A DNA stretch of 64,000 bases from Rhodobacter sp. (GTDB lineage Bacteria > Pseudomonadota > Alphaproteobacteria > Rhodobacterales > Rhodobacteraceae), in assembly GCA_020637515.1 (NCBI GenBank), contig JACKKG010000001.1:1332501-1396500 (forward strand). The letters run 5' to 3'. The number at the start of each line of letters is the position of its first letter. Positions within the stretch are counted from its first letter, which is position 1. The notes beneath the pieces were generated by a model, which was not told the DNA's origin, did not search any database, and saw only the letters and a list, made by a program, of their open reading frames with translations. Both the position numbers and the translations under genes were made by a program. Below, in pieces: positions 26,067 through 33,420 of the stretch.

Positions 26067-26779
26067 CCCTCGAGCGAGTCGAGCCCCTGGCGCAAGGTTT
26101 GCGCCATGCCCGCGCGCTCAAGGTGCTGCCTGAGCCGCTGGTTGTAGCCGCCGGGCGTGTCCAGGGCCCGCAACAGCGGCGCGGTGGGCGAATCGATCAG
26201 GCTGGAGCCGACCAGAAGACGCAGGAAATCCGCGCCGTCGTAGCCGCGCTCGGCCAGCCAGTCGCCAGCCGCGCCGACCAGCGCGGCAGCGGGTGACAGC
26301 ACCGCCTGGGCGCAGAGAAAGGCGTCCAGTTCGGCGGCGTCGCGCAGGACAAAGAGGGTGTTGCGGGCGCCAAAGAGGGAATCGACCGGGGCCCGATCGC
26401 CCAGCACCAGCAAGGGTGAGCCGCCCCGCGCGATCCCCGGGAACGGCAGCACGATCGCCGCCGCCCGGGCCGGGGCGACCAGGTCCGCCAGGACCTCGAG
26501 CGGGAGGTCCGCCATGAACGAGATCACGGTCTGCTCAGGCCGGAAGCGCAGGGCGCGCAGGACCTCGGGTGCGACCGCGGGCAACAGGCCCAGAAAGAGG
26601 GTGTCGCTGGCATCGACCACGCCCTGATTGGGGGCCACCCGCACGCAGTCATGGCGGGCGGCCAGCGCCGCCGACTGCGCGGCGCCGCGTTCGGACACGG
26701 TGATGACGTGCCCGTCGTCGGCCAGTCCCTGCACCACCGCCGAGGCGATGGTGCCGGTTCCGACAAACCCCAGGCGCAT
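26063..26779 (-). CDS. NADP-binding reductase, pyrroline-5-carboxylate reductase-like
   Basis: A 238-residue protein with an N-terminal Rossmann site 'MRLGFVGTGTIASAVVQGL' and the F420/ProC-type arrangement ('FLGLLPAVAPEVLRAL', 'VISFMADLPLEVL'). It is a little shorter than ProC (about 265-270) and the C-terminal ProC dimer helices are weakly recognisable. It could be a ProC or another imine reductase. It overlaps the stop of the LprI gene by 4 nt and its ATG abuts the cytochrome b561 stop. Confidence 0.75.
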   Translation of the reverse strand: MRLGFVGTGTIASAVVQGLADDGHVITVSERGAAQSAALAARHDCVRVAPNQGVVDASDTLFLGLLPAVAPEVLRALRFRPEQTVISFMADLPLEVLADLVAPARAAAIVLPFPGIARGGSPLLVLGDRAPVDSLFGARNTLFVLRDAAELDAFLCAQAVLSPAAALVGAAGDWLAERGYDGADFLRLLVGSSLIDSPTAPLLRALDTPGGYNQRLRQHLERAGMAQTLRQGLDSLEG

Positions 26780-27261
26780 CAGCGCATCCGGGCGATCAGA
26801 TTGTCCTTGAGAACGAACTGGTGATAGAGCGCGGCCACCACATGCAGCGCGGCCAGAACCCAGGCGATGTTGAACATCACCTCGTGCACGTCGCCAGCGT
26901 CGGTCACGCCAAAGAACCAGGCCATGATCCCCGACAGCGGCAGCAGCAGCAGCACCAGATACAGCAGCCCGTGCACGATGCTCGACCCCAGGGTCAGCAT
27001 CGGGTGCTGGTTGTCCACCGGCGCCGGTGCGCCATGCACGAAGCGCAGCACCAGCCGCAGCAGCATCAGCACCAGGATCGACACGCCCACCCAGACGTGC
27101 ACGCTGGTGCCGGTGGTGATCGTCGCCTCGCCGGTGCGACGCAGCGCGCGCCAGCTGTCGTTCATCCACTCATGGCTGAAGAAACTGACGGCAAGCAGCA
27201 GAAGAATGAGCCAATGCAGCACCCTTTGGGTGGCGGTGTATTTTCGAACGTCGGTCGTCAT
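26779..27261 (-). CDS. Cytochrome b561 family protein
   Basis: A 160-residue four-helix membrane cytochrome of the CybB type. Conserved heme-ligand histidines lie in 'QRVLHWLILLLLAVSFFSHEW', 'TSVHVWVGVSILVLMLL', 'IVHGLLYLVLLLLPLSG' and 'VLAALHVVAALYHQFV'. It probably shuttles electrons between quinol and superoxide or other acceptors, as for the E. coli family. An aggaag ribosome site precedes the ATG. It shares one base with the reductase gene downstream. Confidence 0.9.
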   Translation of the reverse strand: MTTDVRKYTATQRVLHWLILLLLAVSFFSHEWMNDSWRALRRTGEATITTGTSVHVWVGVSILVLMLLRLVLRFVHGAPAPVDNQHPMLTLGSSIVHGLLYLVLLLLPLSGIMAWFFGVTDAGDVHEVMFNIAWVLAALHVVAALYHQFVLKDNLIARMR

Positions 27262-27485
27262 GACAAGCTTCCTTGCAACTGTCCTGTCCCCTTGAACGCG
27301 CAAAGCGCGCGTTTCCGCCGTCCGGAATGGCCATTGTCCGGCCTTGTGTCACGGCGGAATCCCGCGCGCACTTTGCCACGCCCGCCGGAAAGCTTCCAGC
27401 CCCGGGCAGACGCGATCCGGCCGCCGTGAACGGTTCTGCAACACCCCCAAGCCGGCGCAGGCCGGGGCCGGGCCCCGGCGCCCGG

Positions 27486-27833
27486 TCAGCGCGCGGCGGT
27501 GACGATGAATTCGACCTTGTAGTCAGGGGTCGCCAGCCTGGCCTCGCCGGTTGCACGGGCGGGCGGGTTCGCCGGGTCGATCCAGGCTTCCCAGACGGCG
27601 TTCATGGCAGCAAAATCGGCCATGTCGGCCAGCCAGACGGTGGTCGTCAGGATGCGCGACTTGGTGGTGCCGGCCGAGGCCAGCAGGCGATCGACCTCGG
27701 CCAGCGCGGCCCGCGCCTGTTCGGTGACGCCGGCGCCTTCGCCGACCTGGCCGGCCAGATAGACGGTGTCGCCATGGATGACCGCCGCGCTCATGCGGCG
27801 GCCGGGTTCGAGGCGGGTGATCTCGGTGGTCAT
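27486..27833 (-). CDS. RidA family protein
   Basis: A 115-residue member of the RidA/YjgF/UK114 family, which deaminates reactive enamines and imines. The 'GDTVYLAGQVGEGAGVTEQARAALAEVDRLLASAG' core, 'ILTTTVWLADMADFAAMNAVWEAW' and the end 'DYKVEFIVTAAR' fit. The usual catalytic Arg of 'RxAVG' type appears shifted ('ARATGEARLA'), so this is probably a RidA subfamily rather than the archetype. Confidence 0.85.
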   Translation of the reverse strand: MTTEITRLEPGRRMSAAVIHGDTVYLAGQVGEGAGVTEQARAALAEVDRLLASAGTTKSRILTTTVWLADMADFAAMNAVWEAWIDPANPPARATGEARLATPDYKVEFIVTAAR

Positions 27834-27949
27834 GGGAACTCCTGGTTCGGGTTGCGCCGTTTCTCAACCACGCCACGGCCTTCGCCGCAAGAGCGGTTGA
27901 AACCCGGCGGTCCGCGCGGCATGTAAGGGGCACCAGTTCCGGAGCCGTC

Positions 27950-28678
27950 ATGCCCGACACCCCTGCCGCCCAGGCGCTGCTCGATACCTTCGGGCACATC
28001 GTCGTCATCAACCTGCGCGATCGCGCCGATCGCCGCAGGGGAATCGACGCCGAGTTGCGCAAGGCCGGCCTGTCGCTGGATCACCCGGCGGTCGAGCTGT
28101 TCGCCGCGATCCGCCCCGACAACGCCGCCGGCTTCCCTTCGGTCGGCGCGCATGGCGCCTTTCGCAGCCATCGCGGCGTGATGGCGCGGCTGTTGTCCCA
28201 GGGGTGGCCCAGGGCGCTGGTGCTCGAGGACGACATGGCCTTTGCGACGGGCGCGGTGGCCCGGTTGCCGGCGCTGGCCCAGGCGCTGGCGACGCAGGAC
28301 TGGGACCTGCTCTACGGCCATCCCGGCGACCGGCCCGAGGCCCTGCCGCAGGCGCAGGCCGGGCTGGTGGCGCTGCCCCCGGACCTGGGGCTGATCCAGT
28401 TGCATTTCCTGGGCCTGACCCGGCGCGCGGCGGAAATCGCGCTGCCCGAACTCGATGCCATGGCGGTCCGCGCGCCCGGCAGCCCCGAGGGCGGGCCGAT
28501 GCATGTCGATGGCGCGCTCAACTGGGTGCGCCGGTCCCACCCCGGGCTGCGGGCGCTGGCCGCGCAGCCCGCGCTGGCCACGCAGCGCGCCTCGCGCAGC
28601 GACATCGCCCGGCCGCGCTGGTTCGACCGGACGCCGGGTTTGCGCCAGCTTGCCACCGCCCTGCGCCGCCTGCGCTGA
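27950..28678 (+). CDS. Glycosyltransferase family 25-like protein
   Basis: A 242-residue protein beginning with 'HIVVINLRDRADRRRGIDAEL', the GT25 start (LOS beta-galactosyltransferase group). It has 'AHGAFRSHRGVMARLLSQGWPRALVLEDDMAF', which carries the LEDD motif that binds the metal-nucleotide-sugar. A further 'MHVDGALNWVRRSHP' fits the family. It probably adds a sugar to a surface glycan. No other glycan genes are near. The ATG follows 'ccggagccgtc'. Confidence 0.85.
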   Translation: MPDTPAAQALLDTFGHIVVINLRDRADRRRGIDAELRKAGLSLDHPAVELFAAIRPDNAAGFPSVGAHGAFRSHRGVMARLLSQGWPRALVLEDDMAFATGAVARLPALAQALATQDWDLLYGHPGDRPEALPQAQAGLVALPPDLGLIQLHFLGLTRRAAEIALPELDAMAVRAPGSPEGGPMHVDGALNWVRRSHPGLRALAAQPALATQRASRSDIARPRWFDRTPGLRQLATALRRLR

Positions 28679-28710
28679 ACGCAGCCCCAGACCAACCGGA
28701 GCCCCCCGCC

Positions 28711-29379
28711 ATGACCCCCGACGCCTTTGCTACGCTTGTCCGTGCCCGCCGGTCGGTGCGCGGGTTCCTGCCGCGCCCGGTCCCGGACGCAGACATCGAA
28801 TTGGCGTTCGAAACCGCGCTCTGGGCGCCGTCGAACTGCAACGTGCAGCCCTGGACGGTGCATCTGGTCTCTGGCGACAGCCTGCGTGCGCTGGGCCGGG
28901 CGATGACCGCGCGCGCCGCGCAAGGACCGACGGCGCCCGATGTGCCGATGGACACCGCCTATGCAGGGCCATTCCGCGAGCGTCAGATCGGCTCGGCCAA
29001 GGCGCTTTACGGCGCGATGGGGATTGCGCGGGACGACCGGCAGGGGCGGGTGGACGCGTTCTTGCGCAACCTCGATGCCTTTGGCGCGCCGCATGCGGCG
29101 TTCGTGTTCCTGCCCGAGGGGTTCGGCACGCGCGAAGCCGCCGATCTGGGCGGGTTCGTGCAGACGGTGTTGCTGGCGCTTACCGCGCGCGGCATCGGGT
29201 CCGTCGCGCAGGGGGCGCTGTCGCTCTATCCCGACGTGGTGCGCGCGCATCTGGGCCTGGACCCGGGCGCGCAACTGATGTGCGGGATCGCCTTTGGCTA
29301 CGAGGACCCCACGCACCCGGCGAACGCCGCCCGCACCGACCGCGCCCCGCTGGGCACTATCCTGACCCGCCACGACTGA
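28711..29379 (+). CDS. Nitroreductase family protein
   Basis: A 222-residue FMN-dependent oxidoreductase with the family N terminus 'LVRARRSVRGFLPRPVPDADIELAFETALWAPSNCNVQPW' and the C-terminal 'GFVQTVLLALTARGIGSVAQGAL'. Members reduce nitro compounds, quinones or enones using NAD(P)H. A ccggag ribosome site lies upstream. It follows the glycosyltransferase in the same direction, 32 nt apart. Confidence 0.9.
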   Translation: MTPDAFATLVRARRSVRGFLPRPVPDADIELAFETALWAPSNCNVQPWTVHLVSGDSLRALGRAMTARAAQGPTAPDVPMDTAYAGPFRERQIGSAKALYGAMGIARDDRQGRVDAFLRNLDAFGAPHAAFVFLPEGFGTREAADLGGFVQTVLLALTARGIGSVAQGALSLYPDVVRAHLGLDPGAQLMCGIAFGYEDPTHPANAARTDRAPLGTILTRHD

Positions 29380-29416
29380 ACAAAGGCCAGGCGCACGGGG
29401 GTTTCGCCCTCGGCCG

Positions 29417-29433
29417 GAAGCCCTCCGGGCTTC
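29417..29433 (+). terminator. Hairpin after the nitroreductase gene
   Basis: A 7-bp stem (gaagccc / gggcttc) with loop tcc, about 38 nt past the stop. No T-tract follows. Confidence 0.45.
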
Positions 29434-29450
29434 AGCCCTCGGGCGACCCG

Positions 29451-29472
29451 GCGCGGCGCTGAAGCGCCGCGC
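29451..29472. repeat. Strong G/C inverted repeat between nitroreductase and tRNA-Cys
   Basis: A 10-nt perfect inverted repeat (gcgcggcgct / agcgccgcgc) around a 2-nt centre. It may help terminate transcription arriving from either side. Confidence 0.5.
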
Positions 29473-29563
29473 GGTGTGTCGTGCCCCGTGGCGGCGGTCC
29501 TGCGAATCGCACGGCCGGGTCCGAGGGCCGGTCGGGCCGGCTCGCGATTTCGAATGGCTAGGA

Positions 29564-29637
29564 TGGAGGTGGGTACCGGAATCGAACCGGTCTTCACGGA
29601 TTTGCAATCCGGTGCGTAACCTCTCCGCCAACCCACC
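29564..29637 (-). tRNA. tRNA-Cys (GCA)
   Basis: Reads on the minus strand from 29637. The acceptor stem GGTGGGT pairs with ACCCACC, the anticodon loop is TTGCAAA (anticodon GCA), the T-loop is TTCGATT, the discriminator is U (as expected for Cys), and CCA is encoded at 29564-29566. All four arms fold. Confidence 0.95.
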
Positions 29638-29708
29638 GTTGCCCGAGGCTGGCTCTGCTTTAGCGGCTTGGGCTTGCCTGTGCAAGGCCCCCCGAAGGGG
29701 CGGCCGGG

Positions 29709-30734
29709 TCAGCCGCCCAGCACGCCGCCCAGAAACCGCAGCCAGTTGTCGCGGGCGAGCTTCGCGATCAGCGCCTCGCCATAGCCATGCCTGCGCATCG
29801 CGCCGATCAGCGCCGGCAGGTCCGCACACGAGCGCAGCCCGTCGGGCAGCGGCGCGCCGTCGAAATCCGAACCGAGGCCGACATGGTCCTCGCCGGCGCC
29901 CTCGATCAGCGCGTCGAACTGGCGCAGGCAATCCTCCAGCGTCGCCCGCCCGCTTCGCCATCCCTCGGGCGAGAGGAACACGGTCGCATGGTTCAACCCG
30001 ACCATGCCGCCCGATTCGCCGATCGCGCGCAGCTGCGCCGCGGTCAGATTGCGCGTCACGGGCGCCAGGTCCCAGGCGTTGGAATGGGTCGCGACCAGGG
30101 GCAGGCCCATCGCGCCGATGTCCTCGAACCCCTTCATCGTCAGATGGCTGGTGTCCACCACCATCCCCAGCGCCGCGCAGCGCCGGACCAGCCGCTTGCC
30201 GTCCTCCGTCAGCCCGGGGCCGGTGTCGCCGTCGCGCCCGCTGCAAAAGGGAACCCCCTCGCCCCAGATCGTCGGGCGCGACCAGACCGGCCCCAGGGAC
30301 CGCAAACCCAGGGCATGCAGCGCGTCCAGCACCAGCAGCTCGGCGTCGATGCATTCGGCGCCCTCGAGATGCAGCAAGGCGGCGATACCGCCCGCGTCCA
30401 TCACCGCGCGGATGTCCCGGGCGGTGGTGCATTGGGTCACCAGCCCGGCGCCCTGCAACCGCCGCAGGACGCCCACCTGCGCCATCACCGATTGCAACGC
30501 GGGGGCCTGATCCATCGGTGCCGGCAGCGGCATGGACTGGCCCCGGAACCCGCTGAAATCGAAGGCCTGGCGAACCGCCGGGGAATAGAGCGCAAAGAAC
30601 CCCCCGCCGAACCCGCCGGCCCGGGCGGCAGCGCGATTGATGTGGCCCTCCCCGCCCGCAAATCGCGCCACGGGATCGCCGCCCGCACACCACAAACGGC
30701 TCAGAACATCGTTGTGACCGTCGAACACCAGCAT
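29709..30734 (-). CDS. Membrane dipeptidase (renal dipeptidase family, M19)
   Basis: A 341-residue zinc dipeptidase-like enzyme. The family metal site 'VFDGHNDVLSRLW' (His-x-Asp) opens the protein. The bridging region ('LLHLEGAECI'), 'VDTSHLTMKG', 'VATHSNAWDLAPVTRNLT' and 'DHVGLGSDFDGA' follow, all M19 signatures. ATG 30734 is used because a gggagcg site precedes it. The gene sits downstream of one copy of the composite hairpin/box element. Confidence 0.92.
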   Translation of the reverse strand: MLVFDGHNDVLSRLWCAGGDPVARFAGGEGHINRAAARAGGFGGGFFALYSPAVRQAFDFSGFRGQSMPLPAPMDQAPALQSVMAQVGVLRRLQGAGLVTQCTTARDIRAVMDAGGIAALLHLEGAECIDAELLVLDALHALGLRSLGPVWSRPTIWGEGVPFCSGRDGDTGPGLTEDGKRLVRRCAALGMVVDTSHLTMKGFEDIGAMGLPLVATHSNAWDLAPVTRNLTAAQLRAIGESGGMVGLNHATVFLSPEGWRSGRATLEDCLRQFDALIEGAGEDHVGLGSDFDGAPLPDGLRSCADLPALIGAMRRHGYGEALIAKLARDNWLRFLGGVLGG

Positions 30735-30748
30735 TCCAACGCTCCCTC

Positions 30749-30834
30749 TCATCTTGTCCGAAATACGCACGGGGATTTTCAAGGGGGCCGTGGCCCCCTT
30801 GAAGCGGGGGGTCCGGGGGGCGGCAGCCCCCCGG
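30749..30834 (-). repeat. Composite hairpin-box element, copy A
   Basis: Read on the minus strand it contains, in order, a 9-bp G/C hairpin (30834-30813), an 11-bp hairpin (30802-30779) and a box (30774-30749) with core GTGCGTATTTCGGACAAGAT. It separates the stop of the DUF1285 gene from the dipeptidase start. Related copies are at 39668-39750 and 57285-57354, in the same relative order and orientation. Confidence 0.7.
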
Positions 30835-30837
30835 CAC

Positions 30838-31455
30838 CTAGACCATCTCGGCCGAGGGGATCACCGGAAAGAACGCCCCGCCCGACCACAACCCGAACCA
30901 GCGGGCCCCGGCGTGTTCGGCGTGAGCGCCCAGATCCACCAGCCGGTAAAAGCTCTTGCGATCGATCAGCGCCTCCAGGCCCGCGCGGATCATCACATAG
31001 GGTGCGGGCTCACCGGTCGCGGCGTCGCGCGTCACCCGGATCGGGTGCGCCGGCCCGGCCACGGCGGTGTCGCCGACATTGGTCTCAAAGGTCAGAACCT
31101 GGTCGCGTCCCGCGCCGCGGGCGGTGAAATCGACCGCGACAAAGGGCGCGTCATCGACCGTGATTCCGACCTTTTCGACCGGCGTGACCAGAAAATACCT
31201 GCCATCCTCGCGCTTCAGGATGGTCGAGAACAGCCGCACCAACGCCGCGCGCCCGATCGGCGTGCCCTGGTAGAACCAGGTTCCGTCCCGGGCGATGCGC
31301 ATGTCCAGATCGCCGCAAAACGGCGGGTCCCACAGATGCACCGGCGGCAAACCGCCTTTCGCCGCAGCCTGCCCGGCGGCCTTGGCCAGGCTGTCGGCGC
31401 TGGCGGACTCGGGGGTCGGGGGGGCGGGGGTCACATTGTCTTGTGGCACAGTCAT
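30838..31455 (-). CDS. DUF1285 family protein
   Basis: A 205-residue protein with the DUF1285 pattern: 'PPVHLWDPPFCGDLDMRIARDGTWFYQGTPIGRAALVRLFSTILKREDGRYFLVTPVEKVGI'. The family is small, alphaproteobacteria-rich and uncharacterised. The first ~35 residues are low complexity. ATG 31455 is the earliest start that does not run into the divergent MoxR gene region. It faces away from moxR with an 82-bp gap. Confidence 0.85.
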   Translation of the reverse strand: MTVPQDNVTPAPPTPESASADSLAKAAGQAAAKGGLPPVHLWDPPFCGDLDMRIARDGTWFYQGTPIGRAALVRLFSTILKREDGRYFLVTPVEKVGITVDDAPFVAVDFTARGAGRDQVLTFETNVGDTAVAGPAHPIRVTRDAATGEPAPYVMIRAGLEALIDRKSFYRLVDLGAHAEHAGARWFGLWSGGAFFPVIPSAEMV

Positions 31456-31537
31456 TTTCCGAAACGAGGTCTGGGCGAGCGGGTTCAACCTGACATATAA
31501 CCGGCGCTGAACCAAGGTCACGCCCGGAGGAACCCGC

Positions 31538-32542
31538 ATGAGCGACACCCTGCTCCCCGCCATCGAGGCGCTGGGCGACCGGCTGTCCCAGGCCCGCGCC
31601 GCCATCGCGCCGCGCTTCATCGGCCAGGAAACGGTCGTGGACCTGGCGTTGACGGCGCTCCTGTCGGGCGGGCACGCGCTGCTGGTGGGCCTGCCGGGGC
31701 TGGGCAAGACCCGGCTGGTCGATACGCTGGCCACCGTCATGGGCCTGCAATCGAACCGCATCCAGTTCACCCCCGACCTGATGCCCGCCGACATCCTGGG
31801 CTCCGAGGTGCTGGAAACCGCCCAGGACGGCAAGCGCGTTTTCCGTTTCATCGAGGGGCCGGTGTTCTGTCAGCTCCTGATGGCGGACGAGATCAACCGC
31901 GCGAGCCCCCGCACCCAATCCGCCCTGCTTCAGGCCATGCAGGAACGCGAGGTGACGATCGCCGGCCAACACCGCAGGCTGGGCGCGCCGTTCCACGTTC
32001 TGGCCACGCAGAACCCCATCGAGCAAGAGGGCACCTATCCCCTGCCCGAGGCCCAGCTCGACCGGTTCCTGGTGCAGATCGACGTCCCCTATCCCGACCG
32101 CGAGACCGAGCGCGCGATCCTGATGGCCACCACCGGGACCGAGGACGCGCAAGTGCACGGCGTCTTTACCCCGGCCGACCTGTTGGCCGCGCAGACCCTG
32201 ATCCGGCGGATGCCGGTGGGCGACAGCGTCGTCGCGTCGATCCTGGGTCTGGTGCGCGCCTGCCGGCCTGGCACGCCGGATGCCGACCCCTCGCTGGGTG
32301 ACGCGCTGGCCTGGGGGCCGGGACCGCGCGCGGCGCAGGCGTTGATGTTGGCCGTGCGCGCCCGCGCCCTGCTGCAAGGCCGGCTTGCGCCCTCGGCCGA
32401 GGATGTCGCGGCGCTGGCGCACCCGGTGCTGGTGCATCGCATGGCGCTCAGTTTTGCCGCGCGCGCCCGCGGCGAGGATCTGGGCGGCGTCATCGACCGC
32501 GTCGTCGCACGCGCCACCGGCGTGACGGAGGCGGCTGCGTGA
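31538..32542 (+). CDS. MoxR-type AAA+ ATPase
   Basis: A 334-residue AAA+ ATPase with Walker A 'GLPGLGKTRL' (51-60), Walker B 'LLMADEINRASP' (113-124) and sensor 'ATQNPIEQEGTYPLPEAQLDRF'. MoxR proteins act as chaperone-like remodelers and usually work with von Willebrand A-type and DUF58 proteins. It is the first gene of a four-gene operon; its stop overlaps the next start by 4 nt. A ggagga site precedes the ATG. Confidence 0.94.
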   Translation: MSDTLLPAIEALGDRLSQARAAIAPRFIGQETVVDLALTALLSGGHALLVGLPGLGKTRLVDTLATVMGLQSNRIQFTPDLMPADILGSEVLETAQDGKRVFRFIEGPVFCQLLMADEINRASPRTQSALLQAMQEREVTIAGQHRRLGAPFHVLATQNPIEQEGTYPLPEAQLDRFLVQIDVPYPDRETERAILMATTGTEDAQVHGVFTPADLLAAQTLIRRMPVGDSVVASILGLVRACRPGTPDADPSLGDALAWGPGPRAAQALMLAVRARALLQGRLAPSAEDVAALAHPVLVHRMALSFAARARGEDLGGVIDRVVARATGVTEAAA

Positions 32543-33420
32543 ACCCATCCGGGCCCGCCCTGCGCCGCTCGGCCGAGGCGCTCTCGGGCGCGTTGCCGCC
32601 GCTGCTGGTCGCGGCCGAGCATCTGGCGAACAGCGCGCTGCCCGGCGCGCATGGCCGTCGCCGCGCCGGCCCGGGGGCTGAATTCTGGCAGTTCCGCCCG
32701 GTGCACGCGGGCGACGCGGCCTCGCGCATCGACTGGCGGCGGTCGGCGCGGGGCGACGATCTCTTTGTGCGCGAGCGCGAATGGCAGGCGGCGCGGGCGG
32801 TGACACTGTGGGTCGATGACGGCGCCGCCATGGGTTTTCGCGCCGATCCGTCCCGCCAGACAAAGGCGCAGCGGGCCCGTCTGCTGGCGCTGGCGCTGGC
32901 GCTGGTGCTGCTCAGGGGCGGCGAGCGCGTGGGGCTGGCGCGGACCGACCTGCGCCCCCGCGCGGGCCGCGCGCAGGCCGAAGCCCTGGCGCTGGCGCTG
33001 GCCGACCAGGACGCCGCCGGGGCCGAGCATGGCGCCGTCGATCTGCACGCCGCGCCAGCCGGGGGCCATGTGGTGCTGTTTTCCGATTTCCTGGGCGATC
33101 TTGCGCCGCTCGAGGCCGCGCTGGCGCTGGCCGCCGCGCGGTCCATGCGTGGCATCCTGGTGCAGGTGCTGGACCCGGTCGAGGAACACTTTCCCTTTGA
33201 CGGGCGCACAAGGTTCGAAAGCATGTCGGGCCATCTCAGCCACGAGACCCTGCGCGCCGCGGACCTGCGCGGCGCCTATCGCGACCGGCTGGCGGCGCGC
33301 AAGGACCGGCTGGCCGCGCTGGCGCGGGACACCGGCTGGCACGCGACGACGCTGCACACCGACAGCGCGCCGGCGCCGGGTCTGCTGTGGCTCTATCAGG
33401 CGCTGGGGGGCCACCGATGA
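32539..33420 (+). CDS. DUF58 domain protein
   Basis: A 293-residue protein with the DUF58 signature 'FWQFRPVHAGDAASRIDWRRSARGDDLFVRERE' and a von Willebrand A-like segment ('AVTLWVDDGAAMGF', 'VVLFSDFLGD'). It is the usual partner of MoxR ATPases. The start is GTG at 32539, overlapping the moxR stop (GTGA). Confidence 0.92.
   Translation: MNPSGPALRRSAEALSGALPPLLVAAEHLANSALPGAHGRRRAGPGAEFWQFRPVHAGDAASRIDWRRSARGDDLFVREREWQAARAVTLWVDDGAAMGFRADPSRQTKAQRARLLALALALVLLRGGERVGLARTDLRPRAGRAQAEALALALADQDAAGAEHGAVDLHAAPAGGHVVLFSDFLGDLAPLEAALALAAARSMRGILVQVLDPVEEHFPFDGRTRFESMSGHLSHETLRAADLRGAYRDRLAARKDRLAALARDTGWHATTLHTDSAPAPGLLWLYQALGGHR

Noticed and set aside
31441..31537. Promoter TATAAC near 31495 for the MoxR operon
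   Set aside because: No matching -35 at a normal spacing; too weak to annotate.
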